Shown here piece by piece: positions 9,069-19,501 of a DNA stretch of 64,000 nt; the first letter of the stretch is position 1; each line of letters opens with the position of its first letter. The stretch spans positions 62,001 to 126,000 of the forward strand of contig NZ_LMVM01000023.1 of NCBI RefSeq assembly GCF_002287175.1, written 5' to 3'. Below the pieces are notes generated by a model. It had not been told where the DNA came from, did no database searches, and was given only the letters and a program-made list of their open reading frames with translations. A program made the position numbers and the translations under genes. The DNA comes from Methanobacterium bryantii (GTDB taxonomy: Archaea > Methanobacteriota > Methanobacteria > Methanobacteriales > Methanobacteriaceae).

Positions 9069-10622
9069 TTATTTAGAACACGCCCCACACCCATAACATC
9101 CAAATACCTCGCACCACGGAGTTATATTTTTATTTAATGCTTTTTGATATTCTTTCTTTAAAAATTCTGAGCTAACACCAGCATTTATATTTTTCCAGGG
9201 TAATTCATCTTCAAGACCAAGTTTAAAATCAATATTTACCCATTCTTTAAACTTCAATTTTCGCTTATAGGTCTTTTCAATCATATCCCCCATTTTCTCA
9301 TCGCCTACAGACAATATATGTTGTATGACAGCACCTTCCAAATTTTCAATCTTTAAATGGACATTTTTAAGGTTTTTATTTAAATATTCAAATTTAACAC
9401 TCAGATCATTGAAATCAAAGCTTTCCCATTGAAATGGAGTATGCGGCTTGGGAATAAATGGATTTACACTTATTCTAACTGCATTTTTCTTTTTGCTCAT
9501 TTTACGTATGTCTTTTATAAATTCAACCATTTCTGCCACATCTTCCATGGTTTCAGTGGGCAAACCAGTTAAAAAATAGAGTTTAACATTCATATTCCTT
9601 TTAAAAGCTCTTTTTACAACATTATAAATCGCCTGATCAAGTATTGGTTTATTTAAAACTTTCCGAAGACCCCATGTAGACTCTGGAGCTATTGTTATAG
9701 TTTTAAGCCCGCTTCTCTGTAAAATATCCATTAAATTATCAGTGAGTGATTCTATCCTCATAGATGGACTTGTAATTTTAAATCCCATCTCAAGCAGGCC
9801 CTCACAAAGTTCTTCTAATTTAGAATATCCCGAAACATCTGCACCTATAAGTGCTATTTTATTAAATCCCGTAGCTTTTTTACCTTTCTCGGCTATTTTA
9901 AAAAGCTTTTTAAGAGATGTTTCTCGCCTAGGCCGATAAAGGCATCCTGCCATACAGAATCTGCAGCCCCTTGTACATCCCCGTGACACTCCCAGAAGAA
10001 ACGCATCCCCAAATGCAGGTACAAATTTTTTATCATCAGTTTGAGGAACAATTTGTCTTACTGGATGACACGCATTGTCCATATTCTCCACAATTGCCAT
10101 TTTTACAGGGTTATCCGGTACATAAACACCTTTTATATCTAAAAAAGCATCAATTTCTTTTCTTGGATCATCAAGTTCCATGTAAAGATCTAATACTTCA
10201 TCTAAAATGACCTCTGCTTCCCCAATAATAAAAAGGTCTATGAATTTACTCATTGGAAGAGGATTTGAACTTGCACACGGACCTCCCGCAATTATAAAAG
10301 GATCATCTTTATTTCTATTTTCTTTACAGGCTTCAATTCCCGCATTATCCAGCATTTTAAGTACATTGAAATAATCCTGCTCATATTGAAGTGAAAAACT
10401 AATAATATCAAAATCAGCGAGTTTTGTATTTGATTCTAAACTTTCAACATAGGGATAAACTACCCGTTCACAGTAAACATCTTCTCTAGAATTTAGGAAG
10501 TCATATATAATATGAAAACCAAGTGAGGACATCGCAGCCTTATATAAATTAGGGTAGCAGGATGCAAATCTTAAGTCCACTTTTCTTGGATTCTTTATTA
10601 CCACGTTATGTTCCATCAGCAT
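9069..10622 (-). CDS. B12-binding-type radical SAM protein
   Basis: A 517-residue protein. The N-terminal ~190 residues resemble the cobalamin-binding-like Rossmann domain seen in this family (SLGFHIIYDFLN, IIAGGPCASSNPLP), followed by a radical SAM barrel with the cluster-binding motif GCTRGCRFCMAG (Cys216, Cys220, Cys223). The end is cysteine-rich (CEVFGCYGCGACSK), which could hold a second metal site. It resembles the TIGR03960-like family of uncharacterised radical SAM proteins found in bacteria and archaea; the reaction is unknown. It is divergent from coaD across 177 bp. The upstream sequence lacks a strong Shine-Dalgarno, so either ATG 10622 or the ATG two codons later may be used. Confidence 0.85.
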   Translation of the reverse strand: MLMEHNVVIKNPRKVDLRFASCYPNLYKAAMSSLGFHIIYDFLNSREDVYCERVVYPYVESLESNTKLADFDIISFSLQYEQDYFNVLKMLDNAGIEACKENRNKDDPFIIAGGPCASSNPLPMSKFIDLFIIGEAEVILDEVLDLYMELDDPRKEIDAFLDIKGVYVPDNPVKMAIVENMDNACHPVRQIVPQTDDKKFVPAFGDAFLLGVSRGCTRGCRFCMAGCLYRPRRETSLKKLFKIAEKGKKATGFNKIALIGADVSGYSKLEELCEGLLEMGFKITSPSMRIESLTDNLMDILQRSGLKTITIAPESTWGLRKVLNKPILDQAIYNVVKRAFKRNMNVKLYFLTGLPTETMEDVAEMVEFIKDIRKMSKKKNAVRISVNPFIPKPHTPFQWESFDFNDLSVKFEYLNKNLKNVHLKIENLEGAVIQHILSVGDEKMGDMIEKTYKRKLKFKEWVNIDFKLGLEDELPWKNINAGVSSEFLKKEYQKALNKNITPWCEVFGCYGCGACSK

Positions 10623-10799
10623 AATTTATAATTTAACTTAAAGCATAATAACAATATCTAACAATCTCAAAAAAATAAAATTTTTTTGATTTAGAAAATT
10701 CAAAACATAAAATTTGGAATTTTTCAACTGAATTTTAGATATTTATCTGGATAAAATAGTTATTTAAGCCAGATATTTAAAAACAAAAGGGTAGAATGA

Positions 10800-11252
10800 A
10801 TGAAATATAAAAGAGTAGCCGTAGGGGGCACATTTGATCATTTTCATAAGGGCCATGAGAAATTACTCAATAAAGCATTTGAGATTGGCCAGTATATATT
10901 AGTTGGAGTTACATCTAACAAATTTGGAGGCAGGAAAGGTAATATTGAACCATGTTCCCAAAGAATGTCTGAATTAGAGCACTTTTTACAGAAATTCGGT
11001 TCAAGATACACTGTAAAAAGGTTGGAAAACCACTACGGCCCAACTGTTCATGACGATCAGATGGATGCAATAGTCGTTAGTAACGAAACAGAACCTGTAG
11101 CACATAAAATCAATGAAATACGAGAGCAAAAAGGAATTAAACCACTCAAGATCTTTGTTATTGGTTGGGTACTTGCAGAAGACGGAAAACCAATTTCTTC
11201 AACCAGAATAAGAAATGGAGAAATAAACAGAAACGGCAAAGTTCTTAAATAG
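10800..11252 (+). CDS. coaD: Archaeal phosphopantetheine adenylyltransferase
   Basis: A 150-residue nucleotidyltransferase of the cytidylyltransferase-like superfamily that transfers AMP to 4'-phosphopantetheine to give dephospho-CoA. The nucleotide-binding motif GGTFDHFHKGHEKLL is at residues 9-23 and the ISSTRIRNGE motif is near the C-terminus, both typical of archaeal PPAT (a separate lineage from the bacterial CoaD, though often given the same symbol). Start ATG 10800 follows a GGGT-containing leader. The NTPase gene follows 40 nt downstream on the same strand and may be co-transcribed. Confidence 0.93.
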   Translation: MKYKRVAVGGTFDHFHKGHEKLLNKAFEIGQYILVGVTSNKFGGRKGNIEPCSQRMSELEHFLQKFGSRYTVKRLENHYGPTVHDDQMDAIVVSNETEPVAHKINEIREQKGIKPLKIFVIGWVLAEDGKPISSTRIRNGEINRNGKVLK

Positions 11253-11293
11253 CATATCTCAAATTTTATACTCTAATTTTAAAGGTGAATAAT

Positions 11294-11821
11294 ATGAAAG
11301 TTGCAGTCGGATCCAGAAACCCTGTAAAAGTCAACGCTACCAAGAATGTCCTTGATAAAATCTATGGAGAAGTTGAAGTTGTATCAATTGATGCTGATTC
11401 AGGAGTGCCAGATCAACCATTTGGTATAGATCAAACCATTCAAGGAGCTATTAACCGGGCAAAAAATGCATATTCTGATGAATTTGATATTAGTGTTGGA
11501 ATAGAATCCGGATTGATGGAAACACCTAATTCTTTAACTGGTTACATCGATTTACAGTGGTGTGCTGTTTTTGATGGGGATAAAATAACACTCGGCGTAA
11601 GTTCTGGATTTGAATATCCCCCAACTGTCATTGAAGAAGTTTTAAATGGCAAGGAAGTTGGAGATGTTATGGATGAAGTAACCGGCGTGACTAATCTTGG
11701 ACAGAAAACCGGTGCAGTTAGTTATCTTTCAAAGGGGATGCTTGACAGGACTGAAAACACGGAACAGTGTGTTTTAACTGCTATGATCCCAAGGATGAAT
11801 GAGGGAATTTATTTTAGATGA
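11294..11821 (+). CDS. Inosine/xanthosine triphosphatase, DUF84 (YjjX) family
   Basis: About 175 residues. The N-terminus KVAVGSRNPVKVNATKNVL and the central VGIESGLMET are signatures of the YjjX/MJ0226-related NTPase fold that removes non-canonical ITP/XTP from the nucleotide pool. The frame opens at GTG 11285, but AAGGTGA at 11283-11288 is itself the ribosome binding site, so ATG 11294 is chosen. The 3' end overlaps the convergent membrane-protein gene by 13 nt. Confidence 0.88.
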   Translation: MKVAVGSRNPVKVNATKNVLDKIYGEVEVVSIDADSGVPDQPFGIDQTIQGAINRAKNAYSDEFDISVGIESGLMETPNSLTGYIDLQWCAVFDGDKITLGVSSGFEYPPTVIEEVLNGKEVGDVMDEVTGVTNLGQKTGAVSYLSKGMLDRTENTEQCVLTAMIPRMNEGIYFR

Positions 11822-12930
11822 TTATTTTTTAAAATTCCATTAATAGACAAATAATGGATTATTAGCAAGCTAAAAATCAAAATTTCTAAAGGAAACATTA
11901 TTAACTCCAGCAACTGTCCATTTGGAGGAATAATTAAGAGATAAGTCCAAATCATAAAAAATGACAATCCCATAAATACCATAATTATTCTAACATTTTT
12001 GATTTTAAATAAGTACAAACCTATGGGGATTATTATTGGAAATGCAATAAATAGAACCCTGAAAACATCGGTTGCAATTAAAGCCTGCATAAATATAAAT
12101 GGCAAGATATACAACGATTTTTTTAAAAATATGTTTTTAACAAAAGGAATATTATACAAACTGATTATCCATAAAGTTCCAAAAGCAATATATGGATTAA
12201 TAAAGAAGGCATCTGCTTGAGTAATATACAGCAACGTCTCTTTTATGGTAATTAACGAGAAATAACTTGTAAAACCAAAATAATATCTAATACCTAAAAA
12301 TAACATTACAGGAATTACTGCTATTTTAACAGTACATTTAAGTGATTCCAATAAATTATTATCTTCTAATTTAAGTAAAAAATAAAGAGGAAGTGTAAAT
12401 AATATAGTTTCTTTATTTAAAATACCTAAAATAAGAGCAACCAAATATATTTTATCATTTTTACATAGTAAGGCATAAAATGCAAGTAAAAAAAATAAAA
12501 ATGACATAAAATCAACTAGAACTATATCATACATAGAAAAAATTACTGTAGAAGATAAAAGAAATATCAAAACGCCCGTAAAACTGTGAATCTGATTAAA
12601 ATTAAGTTTTTTAAGATAATAATAAAATAACAACGCAGTTAAAAAGAGACTTGTCAAATTTACCAGTGAAAAGCCCACCATATGGTTAAATGGGAATATA
12701 TAAACCAAAAAAGGAGTTAACATTCTATACATATACGGGGCAATTGTTACATTAAAAGGTGCATAAGACATATTAAAATAAAAAAAAGCATCATAACTCA
12801 TTATTTTAGCAAATCCATTTACAAATATTATTCCCATATATAAAATACATGATATTGTCGCTATTATAAGCGTGCTTACAAATACCAGTTCCTTAATTGA
12901 AAAATATTTAAAATTTTTAGTTTTCAACAA
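11809..12930 (-). CDS. GT-C-like polytopic membrane protein
   Basis: A 373-residue integral membrane protein with about ten hydrophobic helices. The first external loop has YDAFFYFNMSYAPF followed by IAPYMYRMLTPFLVY, resembling the acidic first loop of GT-C glycosyltransferases, but no family can be named with confidence. Position at the edge of a 20-kb glycosyltransferase island supports a role in surface glycan synthesis or transfer. The end overlaps the NTPase gene by 13 nt in convergent orientation. Composition is markedly AT-rich. Confidence 0.6.
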   Translation of the reverse strand: MLKTKNFKYFSIKELVFVSTLIIATISCILYMGIIFVNGFAKIMSYDAFFYFNMSYAPFNVTIAPYMYRMLTPFLVYIFPFNHMVGFSLVNLTSLFLTALLFYYYLKKLNFNQIHSFTGVLIFLLSSTVIFSMYDIVLVDFMSFLFFLLAFYALLCKNDKIYLVALILGILNKETILFTLPLYFLLKLEDNNLLESLKCTVKIAVIPVMLFLGIRYYFGFTSYFSLITIKETLLYITQADAFFINPYIAFGTLWIISLYNIPFVKNIFLKKSLYILPFIFMQALIATDVFRVLFIAFPIIIPIGLYLFKIKNVRIIMVFMGLSFFMIWTYLLIIPPNGQLLELIMFPLEILIFSLLIIHYLSINGILKNNHLK

Positions 12931-13365
12931 TTAAAATCACATTTCTCATTATATTATCTAATCAATAATATCTTTTTCCAGTACAAATGTCTCACATATT
13001 TTTTTTATTATTAGTAATTTAATAACAGCATTTAATGAATTTATGATTTAAATATAGAAACTACATTTTACTTTAAAATTAAATCAGAAGATTTTTATAA
13101 ATTACAAAACATTTTTTAAATGTCAACTTAAACATTGCTGGCAAAACATGCCGCAAATATTGAATTTTTAGGATATTTTTTAACTTATTAAGCTGTTATA
13201 TGATCAGTTGACATGGTTTATTTTCAAGTCTAAAAAAGTTCAAATTTAAAAACTTATTTTAAAACTTAATATTTAAAACTTAATATCTTCTAATATAGTA
13301 ATCTATCTCCATTAAACAGAAGATACAACAACAATATTACAGCTAAAAACATGTAAGGGTTTACC
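12931..13365. other. Divergent intergenic region, about 435 bp
   Basis: Separates the divergent membrane protein gene and the first GT39-like gene and must hold both promoters. It contains a 12-nt direct repeat AAAACTTAATAT at 13261-13272 and 13275-13286 (period 14). No ORF or RNA gene is visible. Confidence 0.5.
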
Positions 13366-15054
13366 ATGGATAAATTATCTAAATCACAAAATATATTTAA
13401 AAAACACAGCAGTTATATTTTGCCGGTTGTTTTAATCTTGATTGTAAGTTTAATTACGTATTACCGCGTGATGATTCAAATTGATCTTGGCCCTATCTCA
13501 GACAGCTGCGACTTTCTTTCAGATGCACTGTTATTTGCCGGTCAAAATATAGGTTATTCTGATTTAATAAGGCCCCCATTTTTCCCATTCTTACTTTCAA
13601 TTATCTTCAAAATGGGGTACGTATCCACAAATGCTATTTTCATTTTAGATGGATTAATGTACATTTTTGGAGTTATTGGACTTTTTTTACTGTTTAAACT
13701 CCACTTCAACAGTGTTCAAAGTTTTTTAGGCTCGCTGCTATTTGCCACATTTTCCATCGTCTTAACAGTTATGAGTGTGGGTTTTTCAGATCTTGCAAGT
13801 GTCTCCATTACAATCTGGACATTTTATTTCCTGATTTTAGGGGTTGAAAAAAATTCAAAGTTTTTTTATCTGGCATTTCCATTTGCCATGCTGGCTTTCC
13901 TAACCCGATACAATTCTGCACTTACTATTTTCCCAATGTTTCTTTATATTTTCATAAATATCCATAAAATTAACATTAGAAATATGCTTGTAGGAATGTC
14001 TGTTTCAGTTTTAGTTATAGTTCCTGTCTTTATATTCTTCTTTGAAAAATTCGGTAATTTCTTATATCCATTTATGAATTTCTTTGGAACTGCTTCAGGC
14101 CCATCCTTACCAGAAAGTGCTGCTTACAATTCCAATTTATTCTTTTTTATTGATAAATTTCCTTTATTTATTGGACATGAAGGTATTTTATCTGTAATTA
14201 TCATTTTAACAGGAGTTTTTATTTATGGAGTTTTAAGATTTAAAAGAAGCTCAAAAGACAAAATAAATTCATTTAGTGGATTTAAACTTGAAAAACGAGG
14301 CACAAAATTAAAATTAATATTATTTATAAGTTTAATCTCCATTTTTATCCTTAGTTTTGGTCAGATCTTCTGGATGTGGAGCGAAATTCTTTTCTTTGCA
14401 GTGGGTTACATGCTGTACGATCTGCTTAAAAATTTCAATATAAAAGATGCAGACATACACCTGCTGTTTTTTGCCTGGTTTATGGCATTTTTCATATTCC
14501 AGAGCATATACATAATTAAAGATAATAGATATTTTGTTATAATGGCCCCTCCAGTGGCATACTTCTTAATTTTAGGATTGCAAGAAGTTTCAAATGGGTT
14601 AAAATTTAAAATTAAAAATAAAAATGTGACATTTCCTTTAATTGCAGTTATATTAACTGCAGCCATTCTTTTATCCACTGCCTCCTATTTACCTACTATA
14701 AAACAGGCAAACGAGAAAAACAAAATAACCAACGAAAATATAGAATCAGCCAGCCAGTGGCTTATAAATTATGATCCCGACTACAAAAATAAGACGATCT
14801 ACTCCGATATGTGGCCCAATTTCAGCTGGTATTTACAAACTAATGTGAAAATGGTCCCTGTATTTATGAACGGCCAGAGTTATTCAGGGGGCGTGAAAGA
14901 GTTTAATTTAACTCTGAAGGACAATATTGCATATAACAATGAACTTGATAGTAATAAAGCAGATTATTACTTATGCCTACGAAAAGGGCTGAATTTAACT
15001 CATTATACATCAGTTGCACAATTTGGAAATGTAATTATCTACAAAAGAAAATAA
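13366..15054 (+). CDS. GT-C (GT39/ArnT-like) membrane glycosyltransferase, copy 1
   Basis: 562 residues with a dozen or so membrane helices. The first extracytoplasmic loop has acidic residues (IDLGPISDSCDFLSDALLFAG) followed by a RPPFFPFLLS segment, the usual arrangement of PMT/ArnT-type transferases that use a polyprenyl-phosphate sugar donor. The soluble C-terminal part (from about residue 455: ASQWLINYDPDYKNKTIYSD) matches the extracytoplasmic domain of this class. It is a paralogue of the next gene (same order of motifs, e.g. FMAFFIFQSIYIIKDNRYF). Acceptor unknown; a lipid-linked or protein-linked surface glycan is likely. Confidence 0.78.
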   Translation: MDKLSKSQNIFKKHSSYILPVVLILIVSLITYYRVMIQIDLGPISDSCDFLSDALLFAGQNIGYSDLIRPPFFPFLLSIIFKMGYVSTNAIFILDGLMYIFGVIGLFLLFKLHFNSVQSFLGSLLFATFSIVLTVMSVGFSDLASVSITIWTFYFLILGVEKNSKFFYLAFPFAMLAFLTRYNSALTIFPMFLYIFINIHKINIRNMLVGMSVSVLVIVPVFIFFFEKFGNFLYPFMNFFGTASGPSLPESAAYNSNLFFFIDKFPLFIGHEGILSVIIILTGVFIYGVLRFKRSSKDKINSFSGFKLEKRGTKLKLILFISLISIFILSFGQIFWMWSEILFFAVGYMLYDLLKNFNIKDADIHLLFFAWFMAFFIFQSIYIIKDNRYFVIMAPPVAYFLILGLQEVSNGLKFKIKNKNVTFPLIAVILTAAILLSTASYLPTIKQANEKNKITNENIESASQWLINYDPDYKNKTIYSDMWPNFSWYLQTNVKMVPVFMNGQSYSGGVKEFNLTLKDNIAYNNELDSNKADYYLCLRKGLNLTHYTSVAQFGNVIIYKRK

Positions 15055-15163
15055 TTTTAAAAATAATGCTCCTACCTCAAATTCAATTAAAAAAATCTAT
15101 GTTCATATACAATATAAATTAAAAATAAAACATTGAAATCAAGTTATATCCTCCGGTGATCAT

Positions 15164-16870
15164 TTGAATAACCATTACAAACACTTTAAAGACAAATTAA
15201 TGAAATCAACAAATATATTTAAAAAATATAGAACTTCGTTAATTTCATTGGCTGCATTAATTGCAATTGTAAGTCTTATAACGTTTTACAGAGTAAAAAT
15301 TCAAATGGACGTTGGTCCTATATGGGATACCTATGATTTCCTGTCAAATGCACTTTTATTTGCAGGCAAAGGTACTGGTTATTCCGATTTGACTAGACCT
15401 CCAGTTATCTCAATTTTGACATCCCTTCTTTTTAGGTTAAAATATACATCTTCGGCCGCCATATTTGTTGTAGATGGTTTATTATTTGTTTTTGGAGTTA
15501 TTGGCTTTTTTTTACTTTTAAAACTGCGTTTAAGTAATATTGAAAGTATTTTAGGTAGTTTACTCTATGCAACTTTTCCAATAGTGATTACATTTGCAGG
15601 ATCGGGACTTTCAGATGTTCCCAGCGTTTCATTTTCAATCTGGACAATATACTTCACTATTTTAGCTGTTAAAAAAAGTTCAAAATTTTTTTATCTTTCA
15701 TTTCCATTTTTGATGTTAGCTTTCTTAACCAGATATCCATCTGCACTTTTAATATTTCCCATAATGTTTTATATAATAATTAATCAAAAATTAATCCAAA
15801 AAATTAGGAATATTACAATTGGAATCAGCATATCACTCTTACTATTAATTCCAATCCTCATTTTCTTCTATGATATATTTGGTAATCCATTTTACTCATT
15901 TCTTAATTTCTTTGGTTCAAGTTCATCAACTGCCTCAGCAGGGACATATGCATACAATCCCGATATTTTATATTTCTTGAATCATCTGCCGTCATTTATT
16001 GGAGCCCCTGGCATTACAATCATAGCTATAATTTTAAGTTTTACATCATATATGCTTTTAAAATTAAAAAAAGACAGATTTAAAATTAAATTAATCAATA
16101 TAAAAAATGTTAAAAAAGTAACTGCAGTGAAAATGATCTTATTTACTATTTTAACATTAATTTTTCTTGGAACACTTGGTAAAATGTTTTACATGGCAAG
16201 TGAAATTATATTTTTTATATTGTTCTGCATTTTTTATACGCTAATCAAAGATATCAACAGGAAAGACATTGATATACATTTGCTCATTTTTGCATGGTTC
16301 ATGGCATTTTTCATATTTCATAGCGTATACGTGGTTAAAGACAGTAGATACTTTGTTACAATGGCTCCTCAAGCAGCATACTTCCTAATCGTTGGGTTAA
16401 ATATAACTTTAAATACGATAAAATCAAAAATTAAAAACATAAATTTAACCCATCTATTTTCTGTAATTCTAATTTTCATGCTTCTGTTTTGTACTATATC
16501 ATATTTACCAACTATAGAAGAAGGAAACAGCAATCTTACAATTAGAAATGAAAATATATACCTGGCAAGTAACTGGCTTATAAACTACGACCCGGATTAT
16601 AAAGATAAAATAATATATTCCCAACTGTGGCCTTATTCAGGATGGTATCTTAAAACCAGCGTAAAAATGATGCCCATTATCATGAACGGCCAAATGTATT
16701 ACACATGCATTGACAGCAGCAATTTCAGCCCACAGGATAGTATTACATCTAATAATTTCTTAGTAAACAATGACGCTTATTACTGCTTCTCTATCCAGCA
16801 AGGATTAAATTTAACATCATACAAACCCATTAAACGATTTGGAAATGTAATTATCTACAAAAGAGTTTAA
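15164..16870 (+). CDS. GT-C (GT39/ArnT-like) membrane glycosyltransferase, copy 2
   Basis: 568 residues, closely similar along its whole length to the preceding gene: the first loop DVGPIWDTYDFLSNALLFAG, the RPPVISIL segment, FMAFFIFHSVYVVKDSRYF and the terminal FGNVIIYKR all align. The start is TTG 15164, preceded 3 nt away by GGTGAT (15155-15160), a spacing also used by ATG starts in this window. Tandem duplication followed by divergence of acceptor or donor preference is the likely origin. It should act at the cytoplasmic membrane on the outer face. Confidence 0.78.
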   Translation: MNNHYKHFKDKLMKSTNIFKKYRTSLISLAALIAIVSLITFYRVKIQMDVGPIWDTYDFLSNALLFAGKGTGYSDLTRPPVISILTSLLFRLKYTSSAAIFVVDGLLFVFGVIGFFLLLKLRLSNIESILGSLLYATFPIVITFAGSGLSDVPSVSFSIWTIYFTILAVKKSSKFFYLSFPFLMLAFLTRYPSALLIFPIMFYIIINQKLIQKIRNITIGISISLLLLIPILIFFYDIFGNPFYSFLNFFGSSSSTASAGTYAYNPDILYFLNHLPSFIGAPGITIIAIILSFTSYMLLKLKKDRFKIKLINIKNVKKVTAVKMILFTILTLIFLGTLGKMFYMASEIIFFILFCIFYTLIKDINRKDIDIHLLIFAWFMAFFIFHSVYVVKDSRYFVTMAPQAAYFLIVGLNITLNTIKSKIKNINLTHLFSVILIFMLLFCTISYLPTIEEGNSNLTIRNENIYLASNWLINYDPDYKDKIIYSQLWPYSGWYLKTSVKMMPIIMNGQMYYTCIDSSNFSPQDSITSNNFLVNNDAYYCFSIQQGLNLTSYKPIKRFGNVIIYKRV

Positions 16871-16936
16871 AAATAGAAATTATACGAGCTTAATTTAAAT
16901 TTTAACTGTAAAACATACTAAAAGAGATTAGTTCAC

Positions 16937-18115
16937 ATGAAAATTGGAGTTATAACATCAGCATACCCTGAATTTGAAGACGATCCCCATGGAATCTTTG
17001 TACACAGGCTGATGAGGGAAATAAGCAAACATGGGCATGAGGTATATATTTTAGCCCCTTATACTGGCGGAAAAACTGAATATACACTTGAAAGTGTACA
17101 CGTGGAAAGGTTCCACTACTTCTATCCAAAAAGGTTTCAAAATTTGTGTGGCAGATCTGGAATGGTAGATAATGTTAAAGAGGGGTTTCTTGTGAAGTTT
17201 CAGGTTTTAACGTTCCTTTTATTTAATATAATTCATTCACTTAGAAATCTTAACAATATGGATATTGTTCATGTACAGTGGCCCATTCCAAACGGTTTAG
17301 GGGCACTATTTTTGAAAAAAATATACGGAATTCCATATATAAACACTGTGCACGGGGAGGAAGTATATCTTTCCAAACGTTATCACGCTCTGTTTGCACT
17401 TAAATGGTTTGTTAATAATTCAACCAAAACAGTGGCCAATAGTTCAGCTACCCTCAATTCATGTCTTAAAAATGGCCTGGAAAAAGAGAAACTTAATATA
17501 ATACCCTTTGGTGTTGATATCAATTTTTATAAACCTTTAAAAATCCCAAAAGATGAAAATATGTTTCAAATACTTGCAGTTGGATATTTAATTGAGAGAA
17601 AAGGTTTTGAATATCTTATAAGAGCTGTAAAAGAAGTTTTAAATAAGCACAAGGATGTTCGACTGACCATAGTTGGTTCAGGTCCCCTTGAAGAAAAACT
17701 TAAAAGTCTTATAACTGAATTAAAATTAGAAAATAATGCTAAAATAATGAAAAACGTTTCTGATGAGGAATTACTTCAGTTATACAATTCTTCTGACCTT
17801 TTTGTGCTCCCTTCCATTGTGGATTCGCAGGGAAATACCGAAGGTCTCGGAGTGGTTTTACTGGAAGCTATGGCTTGTAAATTACCAGTTATTGGGTCAA
17901 ATACAGGAGGAATTCCAGATATTATTCAACATAGTGAAACTGGATTGCTGGTACCTGAAAAGGATGTTTCCCAGCTTTCTGAGGCTATTTTAAATTTAAT
18001 TGAAAATAAAGATTTAAGGGATAAACTTGCAGTTAATGGTTATAATCAAGTTAGAGAAAATTTTAATTGGAAAGAAATTTCTAAAAGTTATCTGAAGGTT
18101 TATAACAGCATTTAA
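16937..18115 (+). CDS. GT4-family glycosyltransferase
   Basis: 392-residue GT-B retaining transferase. The N-terminal half starts KIGVITSAYPEFEDDPHGIFVHRL; the C-terminal GT1/GT4 domain has GYLIERKGFEYLIRAV near residue 215, VGSGPLEEKL near 252 and the E-x7-E donor site region EGLGVVLLEAMACKLPVIGS near 304-323. It would transfer a sugar from a nucleotide donor in the cytoplasm. It follows the two GT-C genes with a 66-nt gap on the same strand and presumably builds the same glycan. Confidence 0.88.
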   Translation: MKIGVITSAYPEFEDDPHGIFVHRLMREISKHGHEVYILAPYTGGKTEYTLESVHVERFHYFYPKRFQNLCGRSGMVDNVKEGFLVKFQVLTFLLFNIIHSLRNLNNMDIVHVQWPIPNGLGALFLKKIYGIPYINTVHGEEVYLSKRYHALFALKWFVNNSTKTVANSSATLNSCLKNGLEKEKLNIIPFGVDINFYKPLKIPKDENMFQILAVGYLIERKGFEYLIRAVKEVLNKHKDVRLTIVGSGPLEEKLKSLITELKLENNAKIMKNVSDEELLQLYNSSDLFVLPSIVDSQGNTEGLGVVLLEAMACKLPVIGSNTGGIPDIIQHSETGLLVPEKDVSQLSEAILNLIENKDLRDKLAVNGYNQVRENFNWKEISKSYLKVYNSI

Positions 18116-18156
18116 ACTTTCCCAAATATTATATACACCTTCGATAATTTATTTAT

Positions 18157-19317
18157 ATGGAATTTAGTTTTGAGTATATTATTAATTATATAGCTAATGA
18201 AAATATAGATTTTATAGCCATAGTTACTTCAAATTGGCATGCTGTAGGAGTAGATGCTTTTCTATATGATCTTTATAAAGAAAATAATAGAAAACTTAAA
18301 GGAGTAATTATTGTTAATTATCATTTTAAAAATGGATATTGTATCAATGAAAATGATTTTGTTTGTACTAAATTTTCCCAAGTTAAGTTTTTTTATTTAA
18401 AAAATCTAAAATTTAACTTAAAAGGAAGTTTACAAGGTTTTAGTAATTTATTATTATCTAAAAATAAAAGTAAAAAAGTTATACACATAATTTATGTAAT
18501 AGAACCTTCATTTTCCAGCTTTATGTATTTTAAAGATAAATTTGTTTCTAAAAAATATATTCCCAAGTACATTTTAATAGATGAAGGATTTGGAACATAT
18601 GCATCAAAAAAATCGTGGAAATCAGTTTTAACTCAAGAATGCAATTTTAGATATAGCTTTCAACCTATAATCAGAATATACTTTATAAAAACTTTTTTAT
18701 CCATTTTAAGAAGGTTTTTTTTCAATATATTTCCATTAGAAAAAAGATTTATATTCAAAAAAAGATCTAATAAGTTAATTCCAAACCAAAAAACTATAGA
18801 ATCCTATAAATCTGTTTTAAATATTAGAAATGAAAAATTGAATATTAAATATAATGAAAATGAAAATTTTATAATTTTAGCCACATCAGTACTTTCAGAA
18901 TATAATATAATCCCCTTAGATATTGAAATAATGATAATAAATAAAATAACAAGTATTTTAAGAAGTAAAGGAATATTAACTATAATAAAACCACATCCCC
19001 GGGAGTTAAATGGAAAATATTCGTCGATAAATATGCATAAAGTCAAAATATTAGATAATAATTTCCCATTAGAATATTTGTTATCTAGATTAAACCCCAT
19101 TTGCATTATTGGATATGCTAGCACAGCTTTAGTTAATGCAAAAGTATTTTATGGAATTGATTCTATAGATATATCGAATATTGTATATCAACAATCCAGA
19201 AATAAATCCTTAGAAATAGGAGCTGCAGATTTTAAGAAATTGACCAAAGATCTTGTTTTTTCAGTATCTGATCTTTCAGAAATCGAGGAATATTTGGAAC
19301 ATAATTTTAATCTTTAA
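18157..19317 (+). CDS. Polysialyltransferase-like glycosyltransferase (GT52-like)
   Basis: 386 residues, very AT-rich. The pattern of an N-terminal IAIVTSNWHAVGVDAFLYDL segment, a middle YILIDEGFGTYASKK, and a C-terminal IIKPHPRE followed by GYASTALVNA is that of the bacterial alpha-2,8-polysialyltransferase / GT52 group, where the HP motif contacts the CMP part of the donor. Whether CMP-sialic acid, pseudaminic/legionaminic acid or another sugar is used cannot be seen. The start codon lies about 25 nt after a TATA-like ATTATATA (18127-18134) with no Shine-Dalgarno, suggesting a leaderless mRNA. Composition hints at acquisition by transfer. Confidence 0.6.
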   Translation: MEFSFEYIINYIANENIDFIAIVTSNWHAVGVDAFLYDLYKENNRKLKGVIIVNYHFKNGYCINENDFVCTKFSQVKFFYLKNLKFNLKGSLQGFSNLLLSKNKSKKVIHIIYVIEPSFSSFMYFKDKFVSKKYIPKYILIDEGFGTYASKKSWKSVLTQECNFRYSFQPIIRIYFIKTFLSILRRFFFNIFPLEKRFIFKKRSNKLIPNQKTIESYKSVLNIRNEKLNIKYNENENFIILATSVLSEYNIIPLDIEIMIINKITSILRSKGILTIIKPHPRELNGKYSSINMHKVKILDNNFPLEYLLSRLNPICIIGYASTALVNAKVFYGIDSIDISNIVYQQSRNKSLEIGAADFKKLTKDLVFSVSDLSEIEEYLEHNFNL

Positions 19318-19501
19318 CTAAAATTTTTGTAATGCGAATTTTCTCCATTTTTTCTTTTTATCAAAAAACTACATCTATAAACAAACAATTAAGCTCAAAA
19401 TACTCATAGAAAAATGGATGTCACAAAAAATCAGATTATATTATTTTATAAATCAAAAATGAAATACTCAACACATCGATAATTTAATTAGGAATTTTGA
19501 A

